From: Diogma glabrata
Lineage: Eukaryota > Arthropoda > Insecta > Diptera > Cylindrotomidae
Length of the DNA: 64,000 nucleotides
NCBI GenBank assembly: GCA_963693315.1
Contig: OY856188.1
Coordinates: 96,427,876-96,491,875, forward strand
Reading direction: 5' to 3'
The stretch's first letter is position 1. Every line of letters starts with the position of its first letter. The notes beneath the pieces were generated by a model, which saw nothing but the letters and a program-made list of their open reading frames with translations, did not search any database and was not told where the DNA came from. A program made the position numbers and the translations under genes. Positions 36,001 through 48,589 of this stretch are shown here, piece after piece.

Positions 36001-36985
36001 TTTTAATTTATATTAGTTTTGTTGTTGTAATTCACCCACTTAAGTATTGGCAATTTGATCTTATATACTGGAAAGATATTATTTTAGATTTTTTGTTTCC
36101 ATAAATTCATATAAGAGAAAAATTAAATTAATAGTTTATATAAACGAAATAGAAATGGGATTTGTATGACAGAGAGTGTCATTAATGGGTTTAAAATATA
36201 TAAACATTGTTGGATTAGAAAAAAAATTATGTTGAAGAAGTTTGAGTTAAACTTTAGATTACTAAACTTCTATTCGCTGATCATAGGAAAAGCTTAGATT
36301 CCAGTGGTAATTGATCATTGAGAAATTACATTTAACATATATCTTTTAACAAACTCTCCATCCAACATTTAACAAAAGTAATACCACAGTGGTTAAATTT
36401 TCTCAGTAACGTAATATATTTATTACGGACTAGTGCGTAGTGAAACAAAAACATCCAAAATTGTCATGACAACAGTTGTCAACAAATTAAAAAACTTGGG
36501 AGTAACAAATATAAATTACTTATGTTTGAAAGACCTAAGTATTACAATCTCGAGCCAAAAGTGAAATTCTTACCCCCACTTTTTTTTGGCATTTTTTGAC
36601 GTTTTGGGACCAACAGATTCTAAATAAACAAAAAAAAATTTATGTCTGTCTGTCTGCCGGCCGTCACAACCGACGAGATCTATAGAAAACCGCTGGAGGT
36701 ATTTCAAAAATGTTTGTTTCTAAAATAGGTTTACTCAATGGAGCCGAAAGAACGTTGTGTTCGATAACCGTACCGAAAGTGTATCAAAGCAAGGAAATAT
36801 CCATATTTTTTGCTTAAAAAACGTTCATTTTATGTGATAAGAGTAGTAATATCGCATGTGGAGAAATTTTTATGGTCGAGATTGGTATGTGAGACCAAAA
36901 ACTAGATTATTGCATTATAAGTGTGTCAAAAAAATATTGTCTAGTTTGTCAAAAGAATGATTTTCTTTTTTTTATTCAATTTTTT
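33061..36985. other. Long stretch without a recognised gene
   Basis: AT-rich sequence. The only notable items are CGGTTGGCCCAAAAG at 34680, like a mariner end without a partner, an AT microsatellite near 34926-34936, and a TCTGTCTGTCTGCCGG tract near 36644 followed by about 100 bp of higher GC. No coding sequence recognised. Confidence 0.45.
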
Positions 36986-37795
36986 GGATAAAAATAAAAT
37001 TAATTATTTGTATGACATTAAATGTAATTGAGCATGAAAATTAGAGATAAAAAATTTTTGATTTTGTTATAATTTTATTGAATATTTTTGTGAATTTTAA
37101 AAAAAGTTTAAATTTTTTAATTTTTGCAATACATAGGAATTGAAAAAAAAGTTTAATTTTTTGATATTGTTATAATTTTTGCAAAATATTTAGAATTTTG
37201 GAAAAAGTTTGAATTTTTGAATTTGTAAATTTTGAATTTTTGCAATATATCCAGAATTTTGAAAACAGTTTCAATTTTTGATTTTGTAAGAATTTTTCGA
37301 ATATATTTAGAATTTTTAAAAAAAGTTTCAATATATGATATTATTAAAATTTTTTTAATATTTTTGGAATTTCGAAAAAAAATTGTATATTTGATTTTGT
37401 TATAATTTTTAGAATTCTGGAAAAAGTTGGCATTTTTGAATTTGTGAATTTTGAACGTTTGTAATAATTTAAAATTTTGAAAAAAGTTTCAATTTTTGTT
37501 TTTCTAAGAATTTTTGGAATATTTTCTGAATATTGAAAAAGTTTAAATTTTTGATTTTATTATAACTTTTGGAATGTTTTTGGAATTTCGAAAAAAGTTT
37601 GTATTTTTGATTTTGTAATCATTTTTGCAATACTTTTTTAATTTTGAAAAAAGTTTTAATCTTTGATTTTGTAATAATTTTTGGAATAGTTTTAGAATTT
37701 TGAATTTATTAAAATTTTTACAATATTTTGGGAATTTTGAAAGAAATTTGAATTTTTGATTTTGTAATATTTTGATTTTGTAAATGTAGAGGCTT
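36986..37795. repeat. Degenerate minisatellite, unit about 60 bp
   Basis: About a dozen imperfect units of the form TTTTGATTTTGTAATAATTT, then TTGGAATATTTTTAGAATTT, then TGAAAAAAGTTTGAAT follow one another. Landmarks GAAAAAAGTTT and GATTTTGT recur every 55-70 bp. No coding potential. Confidence 0.85.
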
Positions 37796-39165
37796 TTGAG
37801 TTGTTTGCGGAGTGTATCATCTTTTCACTAAATTATGTTAATTTATGATCTGCTTTAATTTTTCCGGAACGTATTAATGTTTGTAATAAATTTCTGATAT
37901 GTAAGTTTTGTAATAAATTTCTAAACGGAGATAAAATACTTGTACTTTTACATAGAGTTTTATGCACATACACATCGCTGACCAAAACTTAAAACAATAT
38001 CCTCATAAAATTTTTTACCGAAAACTATATACTAAACTAAACCCAGACCGAAGTCTTCATATTTCAGACCTTGAGATTTCAGCCCGCCATATTTTTTAAT
38101 CGAAAAGATTGTTCCATTTACGGCATGTACTATTTACGATTAATTGTTCTATTAACGGTAATCTTTTGAAAGTACTCAAGCAAGGCTTTTCTGCACTATT
38201 AATAAAACTATTTATCGACCGACCGCGGGCTTACAATAAAGGCTGTTAGATAGCACTATCAACTGGTAAATGTCTGACAAAGGCATGGCAACGAATAATT
38301 CATTTTAATTACAACATTTGCTGGCACCCGATAGAAAAATTTTACAAATCACCAAAAACTGATCCCTCCCACATATGGAAATATTTCATATTTTTTAATA
38401 GCGCAATCGTGTTTGCCAGTACTAAGCCGTTGTTGCATTATTGGTCTCCAGTAATGGACCATTACTGAACCAGTTTGTAACGACTGACTATTTCGAATAT
38501 TTCTCTAAGTAAGAATATTCATATATAAAGAAATTCGTTAATAATTGGCCATTTTATTTCAATTCCGGCCTATTAAAATGAAGCTGACTTAAAAGCATTT
38601 TAAGTTAATAATAAGTTAATTGCACTCAATACTAATTCGTAATACTTGTTTGTGTCTGCATAGAAATTTTTGTTATATGAAGCTTGGTCATAATGTTATA
38701 TGTAGATAAAAACAGTATTGTTCATTTGTAAATAATAAGAATGGTTGGAGGGAAATGTTTTCTCGTTTGAATAGATTTTTGTTTGGATGATATATGGAAG
38801 GAGAAATTATTAGTTTATATACCATAAAAGAAAAAAAAGAAACAAAAAACTGAAAAATCTTAATATATATTCTCGATCATTTTGATCCGAGACGATTATG
38901 TAAATTTAAAGTCAGAAGTGAACATTGTTAGAGTGGTGTTATTGTGAAACAAAAAAATATATAATAATGTATAATAATTGTTCATATTAAATTGATTTAT
39001 TTTTAAAATTTGTGTTTTTTATTCTAACAGTGTTAAGTTTTCGTTGCCATTTATTAAGTTTTGTGTGTTAAGAAGTTGACTAGCAGCAGTTTTTTCTTCA
39101 AACAAATAATCCAAACAATTTCAACATTTTTAATTAATTATGAATAACATATTTTTGTGCCTTTA
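37796..39165. other. Stretch without a recognised gene
   Basis: AT-rich, with a somewhat higher-GC part at 38040-38350 in which I could not recognise any protein or repeat end. Confidence 0.45.
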
Positions 39166-39170
39166 TATAT

Positions 39171-39790
39171 GAGCGTGTTTGGATTAGAAAACGGCTTCGA
39201 AGATAACGAAACCATGGTTTTACCATTTCGGTTACTGAAAAAAGTTAAATCGATGGTGGCTGAAGGGAATGTAACGGATGAATATGAATGAATTGGATGA
39301 CCGAAATTGTATTCGAGAAGGTGCAAATAAATCGTCTAAAGTTCTTTGGATAAAAGTAAATGAGAAGTTGTATAAAAATAATATATTTAGCTTAATTTGT
39401 GAGTTAGCGCATACAAATTTAGCTCGTCGTCAATAATTGAACATGATAGATTTATTTCAACGCGAAACATATATGTACGAAGTAGTATATGAGGAATTTT
39501 CAGCCTTGCAAACAGTTAACCCTTTTAATGATATTACAGCATTTTATTGGGGTATCAAGTGATGATTTGGAAGAGCAGGTGCTAATGAATGATATAATTA
39601 CAAATAATTATATAATTATATGTTTGGTTGTCATGCTGGTCCGTTGAATAACATAGTGCATTGCGTTCTACAAAGGGTCTATAGTTGACGCTCTAAATTT
39701 TTAGATAAGTGATTTTTGGAATGCAATTTATGACAGCTTACAACTAACATTTGTTCCACAGGACTGGTTTTGGAAGAAGACAACTAATTA
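39171..39790 (+). pseudogene. Unidentified broken coding sequence
   Basis: An ATG at 39171 opens a 40-codon frame, MSVFGLENGFEDNETMVLPF, then RLLKKVKSMVAEGNVTDEYE. One shift later the reading continues NELDDRNCIREGANKSSKVL, WIKVNEKLYKNN, IFSLICELAHTNLARRQ, one stop, NMIDLFQRETYMYEVVYEEF and SALQTVNPFNDI. After another shift come SSDDLEEQVLMNDI and, near 39700-39785, SDFWNAIYDSLQLTFVPQDW followed by FWKKTTN and a stop. Composition and frame continuity strongly suggest a decayed real protein of about 190-200 residues, without introns between blocks. I do not recognise the family. It could be a processed copy of a host gene, a mobile-element gene or an endogenous viral gene. Confidence 0.55.
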
Positions 39791-42700
39791 ATGTAAGCCT
39801 TTGGATTTGATTTATATAATTTTTAATGATTTTATTTTTGGTCTGTTAAATTATTTTCTTCAATTATTCAGTACCAAGTTTTTTATAAAAATTTTCTGTG
39901 AAAAAATAAAAAATTTCCAATTGACAGGAAGCCGTGTAGTTTTATAATAGTCCAATTCTCTACAAGTTGTACAGCCTAGTGTGGACCATTATTGGCTTTT
40001 TCTCTGGCACTTGAATGACAGTCATTTATTGTTTTGATTATCAAAACTTAAATCGAACGAAGCGTTAAAAAAAATGACCAATTGATACAAAAAAATGATT
40101 GCTTAAAATAAATCCAACAATAGAACTAAGCAAAATGAACGACCAACCTAAAGATGATTTGTTATGATTGTTTTTTATGATTGCTTACTATAAATCCATT
40201 AATTACCTTTCATTAAATCTAATAACCAAACTCTAAACTTAATCCATAATATTCCTCGCCTTTCTTTTTTTAATCTTAATTAACTAACAATAAAATTTAC
40301 GACGCGAAAGGGTTTCCGTTTCAATTTCAATTTTTCCTTGTATTCCTCGTATCAAATCAAAATCAAATAATATCAAAAGTAACAAAAGAAAAAAAATTAT
40401 TATTAATAATAAAAGGATAACAACCACAAACGATGATGATGCTGAGGATAAAAAGAAAACTACGCGAAATTTATTATGATTATGATGATGACGAAAAATA
40501 ATATCTTTTTCATCTCATCTTTCTATATCACTTCCATAACTTTCGTTTTACCCTTTTATATCCTTTATCCTAACAAATGAAAACCTAAAAGAAAAACAAA
40601 TTTTATTTCTTAGAAAAAGTTCAATAATTTTTCATTGAATTACTTCATAAAATTAAATTAAAAAGTTTTTTTTGTTTTTCCTTAATGATATTTACATTAA
40701 CGTTTAATTAATTTTTATAAATTCCACCTGCGGTTATGTTTTTTGTTTCCTCGATATTTTCAATTTTTTAAATGACAAATAATTTTGGTGAATTAAATTT
40801 GTATGTAATTATTGGCTTAAAATTTTAATATAATAATTATTTTAAATTTTCGTTGATTTTCTAAATTTTAATGGGATAAATTATTAAACGAACAAGTGTT
40901 TTTTATTAAAACCTATAAATTGTATGATACATTTAGTTCCCCTTTTCCAACAAATGAAATATTAATCCGCTTCAAAATGGTATTGAAATAATCTTGAGGA
41001 AAAGGGTTGAGTTACGAGTCATATTTTTACATAAACATGATCTGTAACGGAATTTAAGGTTCGGAGTTTCAAGTTGAGAACGTTTTGCTGCATAACAGTA
41101 TAAAATCTGGAAAACATTCACATACTTTTAACAATTCGCACTATACAAACAGAGTCACAGTTTAGATTGATATATGTTTTGCCGATGAGAGTGATTTGGT
41201 CAAGTCGTACGAATAAACTCACTAACGAATAAACTCACACTAAAGAAAAAGTTAGCTAACAGACCGATAATGTCTGTTAAATAAATCAATTTCAAGACTA
41301 CTGCTGTAGTTCTTATAACTAATTCAAAAATAAAGAATTTTTGGAAATCTACTCACAAATAATTAATTTAATGAGACCGAGTTTGAGTTATTAAAAGTAA
41401 ATTCAGTTACAGGAAACATGTTTCAATCATTTTATTATAATTTTTATAATTTTTATTCAGTGCTATTCCAAATATTTAAAAAGATCTAGATCTACGTGTT
41501 CCAACACGTTGGCAAAATCGATCCAGTTATAAGCTGGGTCACCGGTAGAGATTACACTGAAAGAAAAATACAACCGCTACAACCTTTTTATGCCAACCAA
41601 ATGTTGTCTTTTACAGTATCATCCAATTCGGTTGTCTTGCTTTAAAAAAAAAAAATGTTCAATTACGGTTAGTCATCCGACGGTCATGATTAACATCTTT
41701 GTCAAAATTGAGGACACAGCTGAGGTCTGTTATTTAAACATCCATGGAAATAATATGTATTAGCGTTAACTTGTTGAATATTTTTTAATTATTTTAATTT
41801 TCGCCAACACCTCAACAACAGAATATAGGACACAATTGTAGAAATAAATCAATTAAATTTTGAGACAAATACTTTTGTTTCAGGCATATTAATTCCCATA
41901 TTTGAAGATGAATGGAGATAAATTTGTCTAAAATAAATTAATATTTCCTTTTCTTGTTTTTTCCAACAACTTTACATACATGAATACTACAATTTGTATA
42001 TCTCAAGGGAAAAGAAAAAAAAATTGGAATAATATGTGAAAAAGTTTGTTGTTGTTGTTATCATTGTGGAAATTGAAAGATATTCCAAAAGGATGTAAAT
42101 TGAAAACTAAAATGAATTTGAATATTTTTTTTTGTTTTGACATAAAAATTAATTTAGATAATATTTTATAAAATGATTTATTAGTGTAAATAATTTTAAA
42201 AGGTTTTTAGTATTAATAGTGGGATTAAATTATTACAGAAATTTTTTAAATTATTTACTTTAATAAACAAAATACTGAAGCAACTTAATAAAATATTTCA
42301 TTGATTTTTGTTTTTTAAATTTATTTTTAACATAAACTTCTTAATCATATAAATATGAAAAGGCTATAAATTTAGACTGATAAATCCACCAAAAAATAAC
42401 ACCTCCAACTGAATATGCCAACAATTAAAAAGCTACTAAATAATAACTTTATTTTTGATTATATTTAAATCGAAAATCATATTAATAATAAAATTTATCG
42501 TTTTTCCCATTACAAATAAATTCAAGAATAAACATTAATTAAAATTGAAAGATCTTTTTTAATATTATGTCAATGTTGGTACGTTTCAAAAAGGTTGACG
42601 GTGATTATATTAATATTTCACAAAAATAATGGTGTAGTAAGGTTGTATTTAAAAACTTTTAAAATTATACATAATGTCGAAATCAATAATATAATGGTTC

Positions 42701-43812
42701 ATCGATGATTTATTGGAAATAAAAGCGAAGTTGCCTAAAGTTTGTTCAAAAGGACTGTGTGATGATTTAGTTCAAAAGTAGTCATCATCTGATGGCGCTT
42801 ATATTTTTCAAAAAAAATTTTTCGCTCCCTTTAACATAACTCAAATCCAACAAATACGCAAATTCTATTTTAATCGAAAGGTTAAGACTAGTGATTGTAA
42901 ATTTCATGAAATTTATATTTTTGAAATATTTCATGAAATATTTCAAAAAGTTTTGTATAGGTTTTATTTTGGAGTGCCAAAATCGAAATAAGTGAAATAT
43001 AAACACAATTTGTTCGAGGTAGTGTAGAATAAAGTAAATTTGAACAAGGTTGATCTTCAATAGAAGGCGCCTAATTTTGAAAGTAAAATTGTACTTAATA
43101 TGTGAATAAATAAATAACCAGTTAAAATGGTTTGTTTTATTGAAAATTAAATATTATAATTAACACAATGTTTGTTTTATATTGTTTAATTTTGACATGT
43201 GTAATATTACTAAAGTTGAATCCTTTTCTTAATTATAGAGAAAAATTAATGAAATTGTAACACAGTATTTTTCGAAACATTTCAAGCATGAAATATATTT
43301 TTTGTAACATATGCGTAAAAAATATTCAATTTTGTACTAGAATAAAATACAAGAAAAAACTACTTTTCCGCACATATGACCACAAAATATTTTGTAAGCC
43401 TGGACCGTAACTCCGCCTGCATGTGAGATTTGTAGTTAAATCTATCCATATATCTATCTATATATAATATTTTTATAGCACTAAAATATCAAAATAATAA
43501 TTTAAACAACTTGCCATATAGTAAAAACAATTTAAACACATTGCATCATTTGAATTGCAAGAAAAAACAATTTATTTAGGTTTTCAAAGTTTATAATTTT
43601 GACAGCTCTTATTGGATTCCTCTGTGTTGTTTTAGATGGATTCTTTTGTTTATATTTTCGAACTAGTATAATTTACAACTATTAAAACGAAGATGGCGCA
43701 CTTTAATTATTTAAAAAGCTTAAATTAGTTTATAACTTTGTTAAATAAGGGATTAAATGAACAATTAAATAAATATTTATAAATTTTACGCCATTGTTAC
43801 AAAAACTAGTGT
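39791..43812. other. Long stretch without a recognised gene
   Basis: AT-rich. Small items: GAT/GATGAT repeats near 40430-40495, a tandem ACGAATAAACTCAC pair near 41209-41240, a CACTGAAAGAAAAA motif at 41566 like a MITE end but without a partner, and a palindromic GAAATATTTCATGAAATATTTC near 42922-42945. Both strands at 42785-43060 stay open, which two AT-rich antiparallel frames can do by chance. Confidence 0.45.
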
Positions 43813-43898
43813 GTATTACTAGTGCGAATGCGTTTTCCAAACGCGAGTTATTTGCAAACTGACTTTTGTTTGGAAAACGCATTCGCACTAGGTAGTAA
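43813..43898. repeat. Hairpin with 24-bp perfect inner arms
   Basis: CTAGTGCGAATGCGTTTTCC plus AAAC (43819-43842) is exactly mirrored at 43868-43891 across a 25-base loop. Outside, GTATTAC is mirrored too, with a 4-base indel, giving an 86-bp foldback. The inner arms are less AT-rich than the surroundings. Confidence 0.88.
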
Positions 43899-44756
43899 TA
43901 CAATCTACTATTGTTGAAATATTTTAAAAATGAAACATTTCAAATGAAATGTATTTGTTTATATAATTTTTTCTTCTAAGAATGATGTTTGTAAATTTTT
44001 TTTTCTTTTTGAAAATGGCAAAAGATGTTTGCAGAAACGGTAAAATAAACACATTAACTTAAAATATTTAATTTGTTTTAATAATTATAGGCTCCATTCC
44101 CAATATATTTATCATAAAAATAATTTAAAAACAATCTTAACTGAAAATAAAACTAAATATAAATCAAACAAAACAAAACTGATAACTTGTTTTGCTCAAA
44201 ACGAACAATCTGTTCAAATCAATGAACGATCTATCATAAAATAAAATGAAAAATGGTTGCTTATTATTTTTTGTTTAAAACAAACGACTGATCCAAACTG
44301 AACGATCAATATCAAAAGAACGACCGATCAAAAAACAAAACTGATTCGTTCTTGAAAAATTAATTTGTTAATTTTTAGAAAATAGAGACAAACTTTAGGT
44401 GCTATTGTTTGTAGATTGTTTTGTTAATTTTAGATTTTTGTTGGTAGTATGGATTCTGGAAGTAAAAATTAATTTAATTATTTCTTCAATATTTATTGTA
44501 GAATAAAAATTTTACGAAAAATTTAATAACATTTTAAAATTTAATTTTGACATTTCAAAACATTTTTATTACTGACTGAAATTTTAATTGGCATTTAATT
44601 TCAGAAAAAAGTTATTACATTGTCTTCCGATTTAATAGTTTTAACTTAATTAATAATTTTAAGATCATTATTTACAAAGTTTTTGTGTTTATATTTTATA
44701 TTTTTAATTAAGTATTCATTTTGTTTTACATATTAAACATATTTATATATATTAAT
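43899..44756. other. AT-rich spacer
   Basis: No coding sequence or repeat recognised; loosely repeated AACGA-TGATC-like words near 44180-44345. Confidence 0.4.
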
Positions 44757-47411
44757 AATTTCAGACAAGTTCAGCAAATTGTTGGGAAATTTTGACTTGA
44801 CCCCTTTTAATTTTGATTATTTTGTGTTTTATAGATAGTCTTTCATAAGTAAAAAATATGAGTTCTCTTAGAATTTTTTTTTCTATCAGGGATCATCACA
44901 GGGTGCCTTCAATTTTTTGTTATTTTGTGATGTGAGTGCATTTTGACGAGCGATTGTAGAAAAACTACCCAATCGATTTTCATGTATGATATATCGTTGA
45001 ATAGGTATTAAAAGCCTTTAAAAATCTACACTGCTAATTTTTGATAAAATAAAATTCGTTGTGCATATGACTGTCGGGAATCAGTTTTTTTTGTTCTGAA
45101 GGAAAATTATAAAAACGGCATTATAAACTAAGAGATTTTTTTATGTTAAATATCAAATATTTTATTATTAAATGAACTTTTTAAAATATTATAAAAATTA
45201 TATATGTACAATAAAGAAAATTTGAGCAATTTCAGTCAAGTTCAGCAATATTTTGCGACATTTTGACTCGACCTTTTTAATTTGGTTTATTTTTTGTTTA
45301 TAGATAGCCTTTGATAATTGAAAAAAACGACTTCTCGTAGTATTTTTTTCCACCAGGGGCCTTCACTGGGTGCCCTTGAATTTTTGTAAGTTTATCATGT
45401 AGAAATAGTTTTGACGAATGACTGTAGAAAAACTGCTTAAATGGTTTTCATAAATGATATGTCGTTGAATATGTGTTAAAAAGAAATTTTTGCATGATTG
45501 AAAAAGGTGAGTATACGCGTAAAATAATATAGATTAAAAAGGATTAAAATAAATAAAAACCATCTTAAGGATTTTAAATTATATATGGCTGTAATTAAGA
45601 CAAAGATTTTAAAAGGTTGAACACAGGCTCAGGTAAACAAATGTACAGTAATTATATTTGGTCATAAAAAATAGGCGTATATAATCTTTATTGATGCTTG
45701 CATCACTATTTTAAATCCCATTTTTGTTAAATAAATGAAGTTTTAAATTGGTCACTATCAGTTAAATTCTATTACTTTAACAAAAACTTTCAAAATTTTA
45801 TTTTTCTAAAATGAGTGAATATAAATGCGTTAAGCCATTTTTAAATTCGAAGTGTTCTTCAAATAAAAGGAAAATCACAGACAATGTTCGACAACATTTA
45901 GATGTTCTGGGGAATAGTGCAATGAAGAATAAGCGAATATGTTCATCTTGTTATTTAAGTTTAATCAATCAGTCAACACTACCTTCTAGTTCAGATTTAT
46001 CAACATCACTAACAATGGGTGACGATGCAGTATCCAATGACGCATCTTCAAATGAAACATCAGATGAAACGCAAACGGATCAAGTGATTGGTGCCAGCTT
46101 TAATCGAGATTATGTTCAAACACCAAACTTGATTAACTTAGAGCGTGATGAGTTAATTAATAATTTAAACATACATATTGTGCCGCATATATCGGATCAT
46201 CTTTCACCTCTTAAAAAAAGATTGTGTGGCTGTCTCGACTACAGAAAACAAAAAGCCGTACAAATAAGCCGTACAGTCTATTCAGGAACTTTTGACTGGA
46301 GAAGTATTACAGTTGTCTGAAAATGCAAAAATAAAGCAACGTTATGAAGAAATGATTAGAAACCTAAAGATACATTTCGACAATGGGGATTATGCTGAAA
46401 AACAAAAAATTTTGTCAATTTTACCGCAAGAAATGAAAATGCAGGAAATTCAAGATATATTTGGTAGTAATGCTATAATATAATTTATATGATATTTTAA
46501 AAAGTTTATTCAATAATAAAAATTTGTAATTTAATGTTAAAACGCAATCTTTTACTATATGATTCCATAATAACATAATACGAACATAATACTTCTCCAT
46601 TCAAAAGTTGCTAAATATATTTAGTTATTTATAAGGCTTTTTTGCTTGCAGTTGAGACTGTCAAATTATTTTTTATAAGAGTGACAAGTGATTACTAAAA
46701 ATGGTAAATAAACATTTCATTTTTTTATGCCATCTAATACAAAGAAAATAATTGCAGAAGTGTTTTCCTATTCAAAAGAAACTTCTGTTTGTAAAATAAG
46801 TAAATCATTTTTAACAATTGTATTTATTTTATTTATTGTACTACATATATAATTTTTATAATATTTTAAAAAGTCCATCTAAAAATAAAATATTTGATAT
46901 TTAACATAAAAAAATCTCTTAGTTTATAACGCCATTTTTATAATTTTCCTTTAGAACAAAAAAAAACTGATTCCCGACAGTCATATGCACAACGAGTTTT
47001 ATCTTTAAAACAAGAAATAACGCATGTCCTAAACTTTCACAAGTAGTTAGATATAAAATAAGCTTCAATTTATTTAAAAAAAAAGGTGTAGCGCCATCTT
47101 TTCTTATGTTACACCGTTGTTTTCTTATGTTACACCGTTAAAAGTTATTTCAAAAAATTAACAGGGTACGGTTTTCAAAACTTTGTTCTAATACCTATTC
47201 AGCGACATATCATTTATGAAAATCGATTTGGTAGTTTTTCTACAATCGCTTGTCTTACAAAAAATTTGAAGCCTTCACAAGGCCCTTGGTCGAAAAAAAA
47301 ATTCTAAGAGAACCCGTATTTGTTATTTATGAAAGACTATCTATAAACAAAAAATAATCAAAATTAAAAGGAGTCAAGTCAAAACGTTGTTGAATCCTCG
47401 TGAAATTGCTC
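44757..47411. mobile_element. DNA element with long, composite terminal inverted repeats
   Basis: A module of about 280 bp (AATTTCA-ACAAGTTCAGCAA, TTTTGACTTGACC, TAGATAGTCTTTCATAA, GATTGTAGAAAAACTAC, TGATATGTCGTTGAATAGGT) occurs three times: directly at 44757-45010 and 45222-45480, and inverted at about 47195-47411. In the outer left and the right copy it is followed by a second shared block of about 180 bp (GTGCATATGACTGTCGGGAA to ATTATATATGTACAATAAA; 45060-45215 and 46845-46990 inverted). The terminal repeats thus reach roughly 460-560 bp. Between them is one gene (45811-46483). A target duplication could not be fixed because the flanks are TA-rich. This is probably a deletion derivative of a larger transposon. 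Confidence 0.75.
45811..46483 (+). pseudogene. Zinc-finger-like protein of the 44.8-kb element, frameshifted by a 13-bp duplication
   Basis: The frame opens MSEYKCVKPFLNSKCSSNKR, then HLDVLGNSAMKNKRICSSCY: two Cys, a helix-like stretch, then C-x-x-C, a probable N-terminal zinc-binding domain. A Ser/Asp-rich linker follows. The C-terminal part reads KIKQRYEEMIRNLKIHFD and EKQKILSILPQEMKMQEIQD IFGSN. Near 46256-46281 the 13-base unit GCCGTACAAATAA precedes GCCGTACAG; without the extra unit both halves are in one frame of about 219 codons. From memory, the K-I-Q-I-L-x-x-LP block occurs in long uncharacterised proteins of insect and cnidarian transposons, in which much more protein follows; I cannot verify that here. 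This copy stops right after that block, so the catalytic part is missing. Confidence 0.62.
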
Positions 47412-48585
47412 ATATATAAAGTGAATTGTATTTCTTTTCAAGTAATATATAAAATGATATGCACTTTATATATTACGACCTGATTGGGTTTAACAAAAAC
47501 TGCACTATTCAACCAAAACTAATCCAGTTAACCGCAAAATTCCACAACTCCAACCCTTAATCCAAATGCCTCGAATCAATATAAATTTTTCGTTAGTTCA
47601 AAATTAAATAAAAATAAAGACTTATGCTTGCAGTTTTGATATTTTTTTCCATTTCTCTCTATTGCTCAAACAAACCAAATTTAAGGTTTCATAACAAAAA
47701 AGAAATAGAAATACAAATAACGGATGAGAAAATAGTTAATTATAGAATTTTGTTACAAGTTCTTCTGAGAGTTGAATTCAATATTGCCAATAAAACTATC
47801 AGGGCAAGTCTGACTATCAGATGATAGTCTTTTGTAAATTAGCGTGGATATTTACGTAATACGGTTGATAAGAGACTATTAGCAAGTAAAAAAGTGTGCA
47901 TTCACAGAATGTATAGGCACATTACAGGACAGGAGGAAAGGAAAAAGTATGGCTGACACACTTCACCTGAAAATAAAAAAAAACGAAATTGTAGTCGACA
48001 CCGAACCCACACCCAAGGATTAAAACTGACAGACTGAATCGACTGATGTAACTGGGCTATTAGAGAAAAAAACGACTGAAGTCAAGATCTAATATAGGTG
48101 GGAATTTCAGTATATAAGAAAAGCTAAACTGGAGTGACTGTTCGGACCATATGAAATGAAATAACAACTAGAGGGAAGCATATATCTACTGACCTACTAT
48201 TTTGGAATGATATATTTGCTCAGTCATCGTGAAACCAAGTCCGTTATTTCTTAGAAATCATTACCAACTTACGAACTTTTCCTGGAAATTATTTTAGCAC
48301 AATACGAAGGGACGTAGCCCAATACGAAGGTTTTTTACTTCGAAGAAGGTAGGAGGATGGGCCATAACAACTAATTCGTCAGTTAACTCTTACCGAATCT
48401 ACAATTACCAAGTTTCACCGGCCGGTGTAACATTATTTTCTAGCAGGTTAATTTTTTTAAACAAAATTTCATCGAACACATAAATCAGGTAGGGCGAAAC
48501 CAATAGCATTTTCACTAATTCAAAACTAATATCATGTTCACTAATTCAAAATAATTAGTGATTATCTTCACTACTTTAACTAATT
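47412..48585. other. Stretch without a clear gene
   Basis: It lies downstream of the gypsy RT relic on the minus strand, where RNase H and integrase would be expected. I could not recognise either through the stops. A tandem TTTTCACTAATTCAAAA pair is at about 48510-48552. GC is slightly raised from 47930 to 48480, consistent with decayed coding sequence. Confidence 0.4.
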
Positions 48586-48589
48586 AAGC

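Noticed and set aside
41566..41580. CACTGAAAGAAAAA motif (also CACCGAAAGAAAAA at 18728), similar to the MITE end at 5094
   Set aside because: No partner end in the expected orientation was found for either site.
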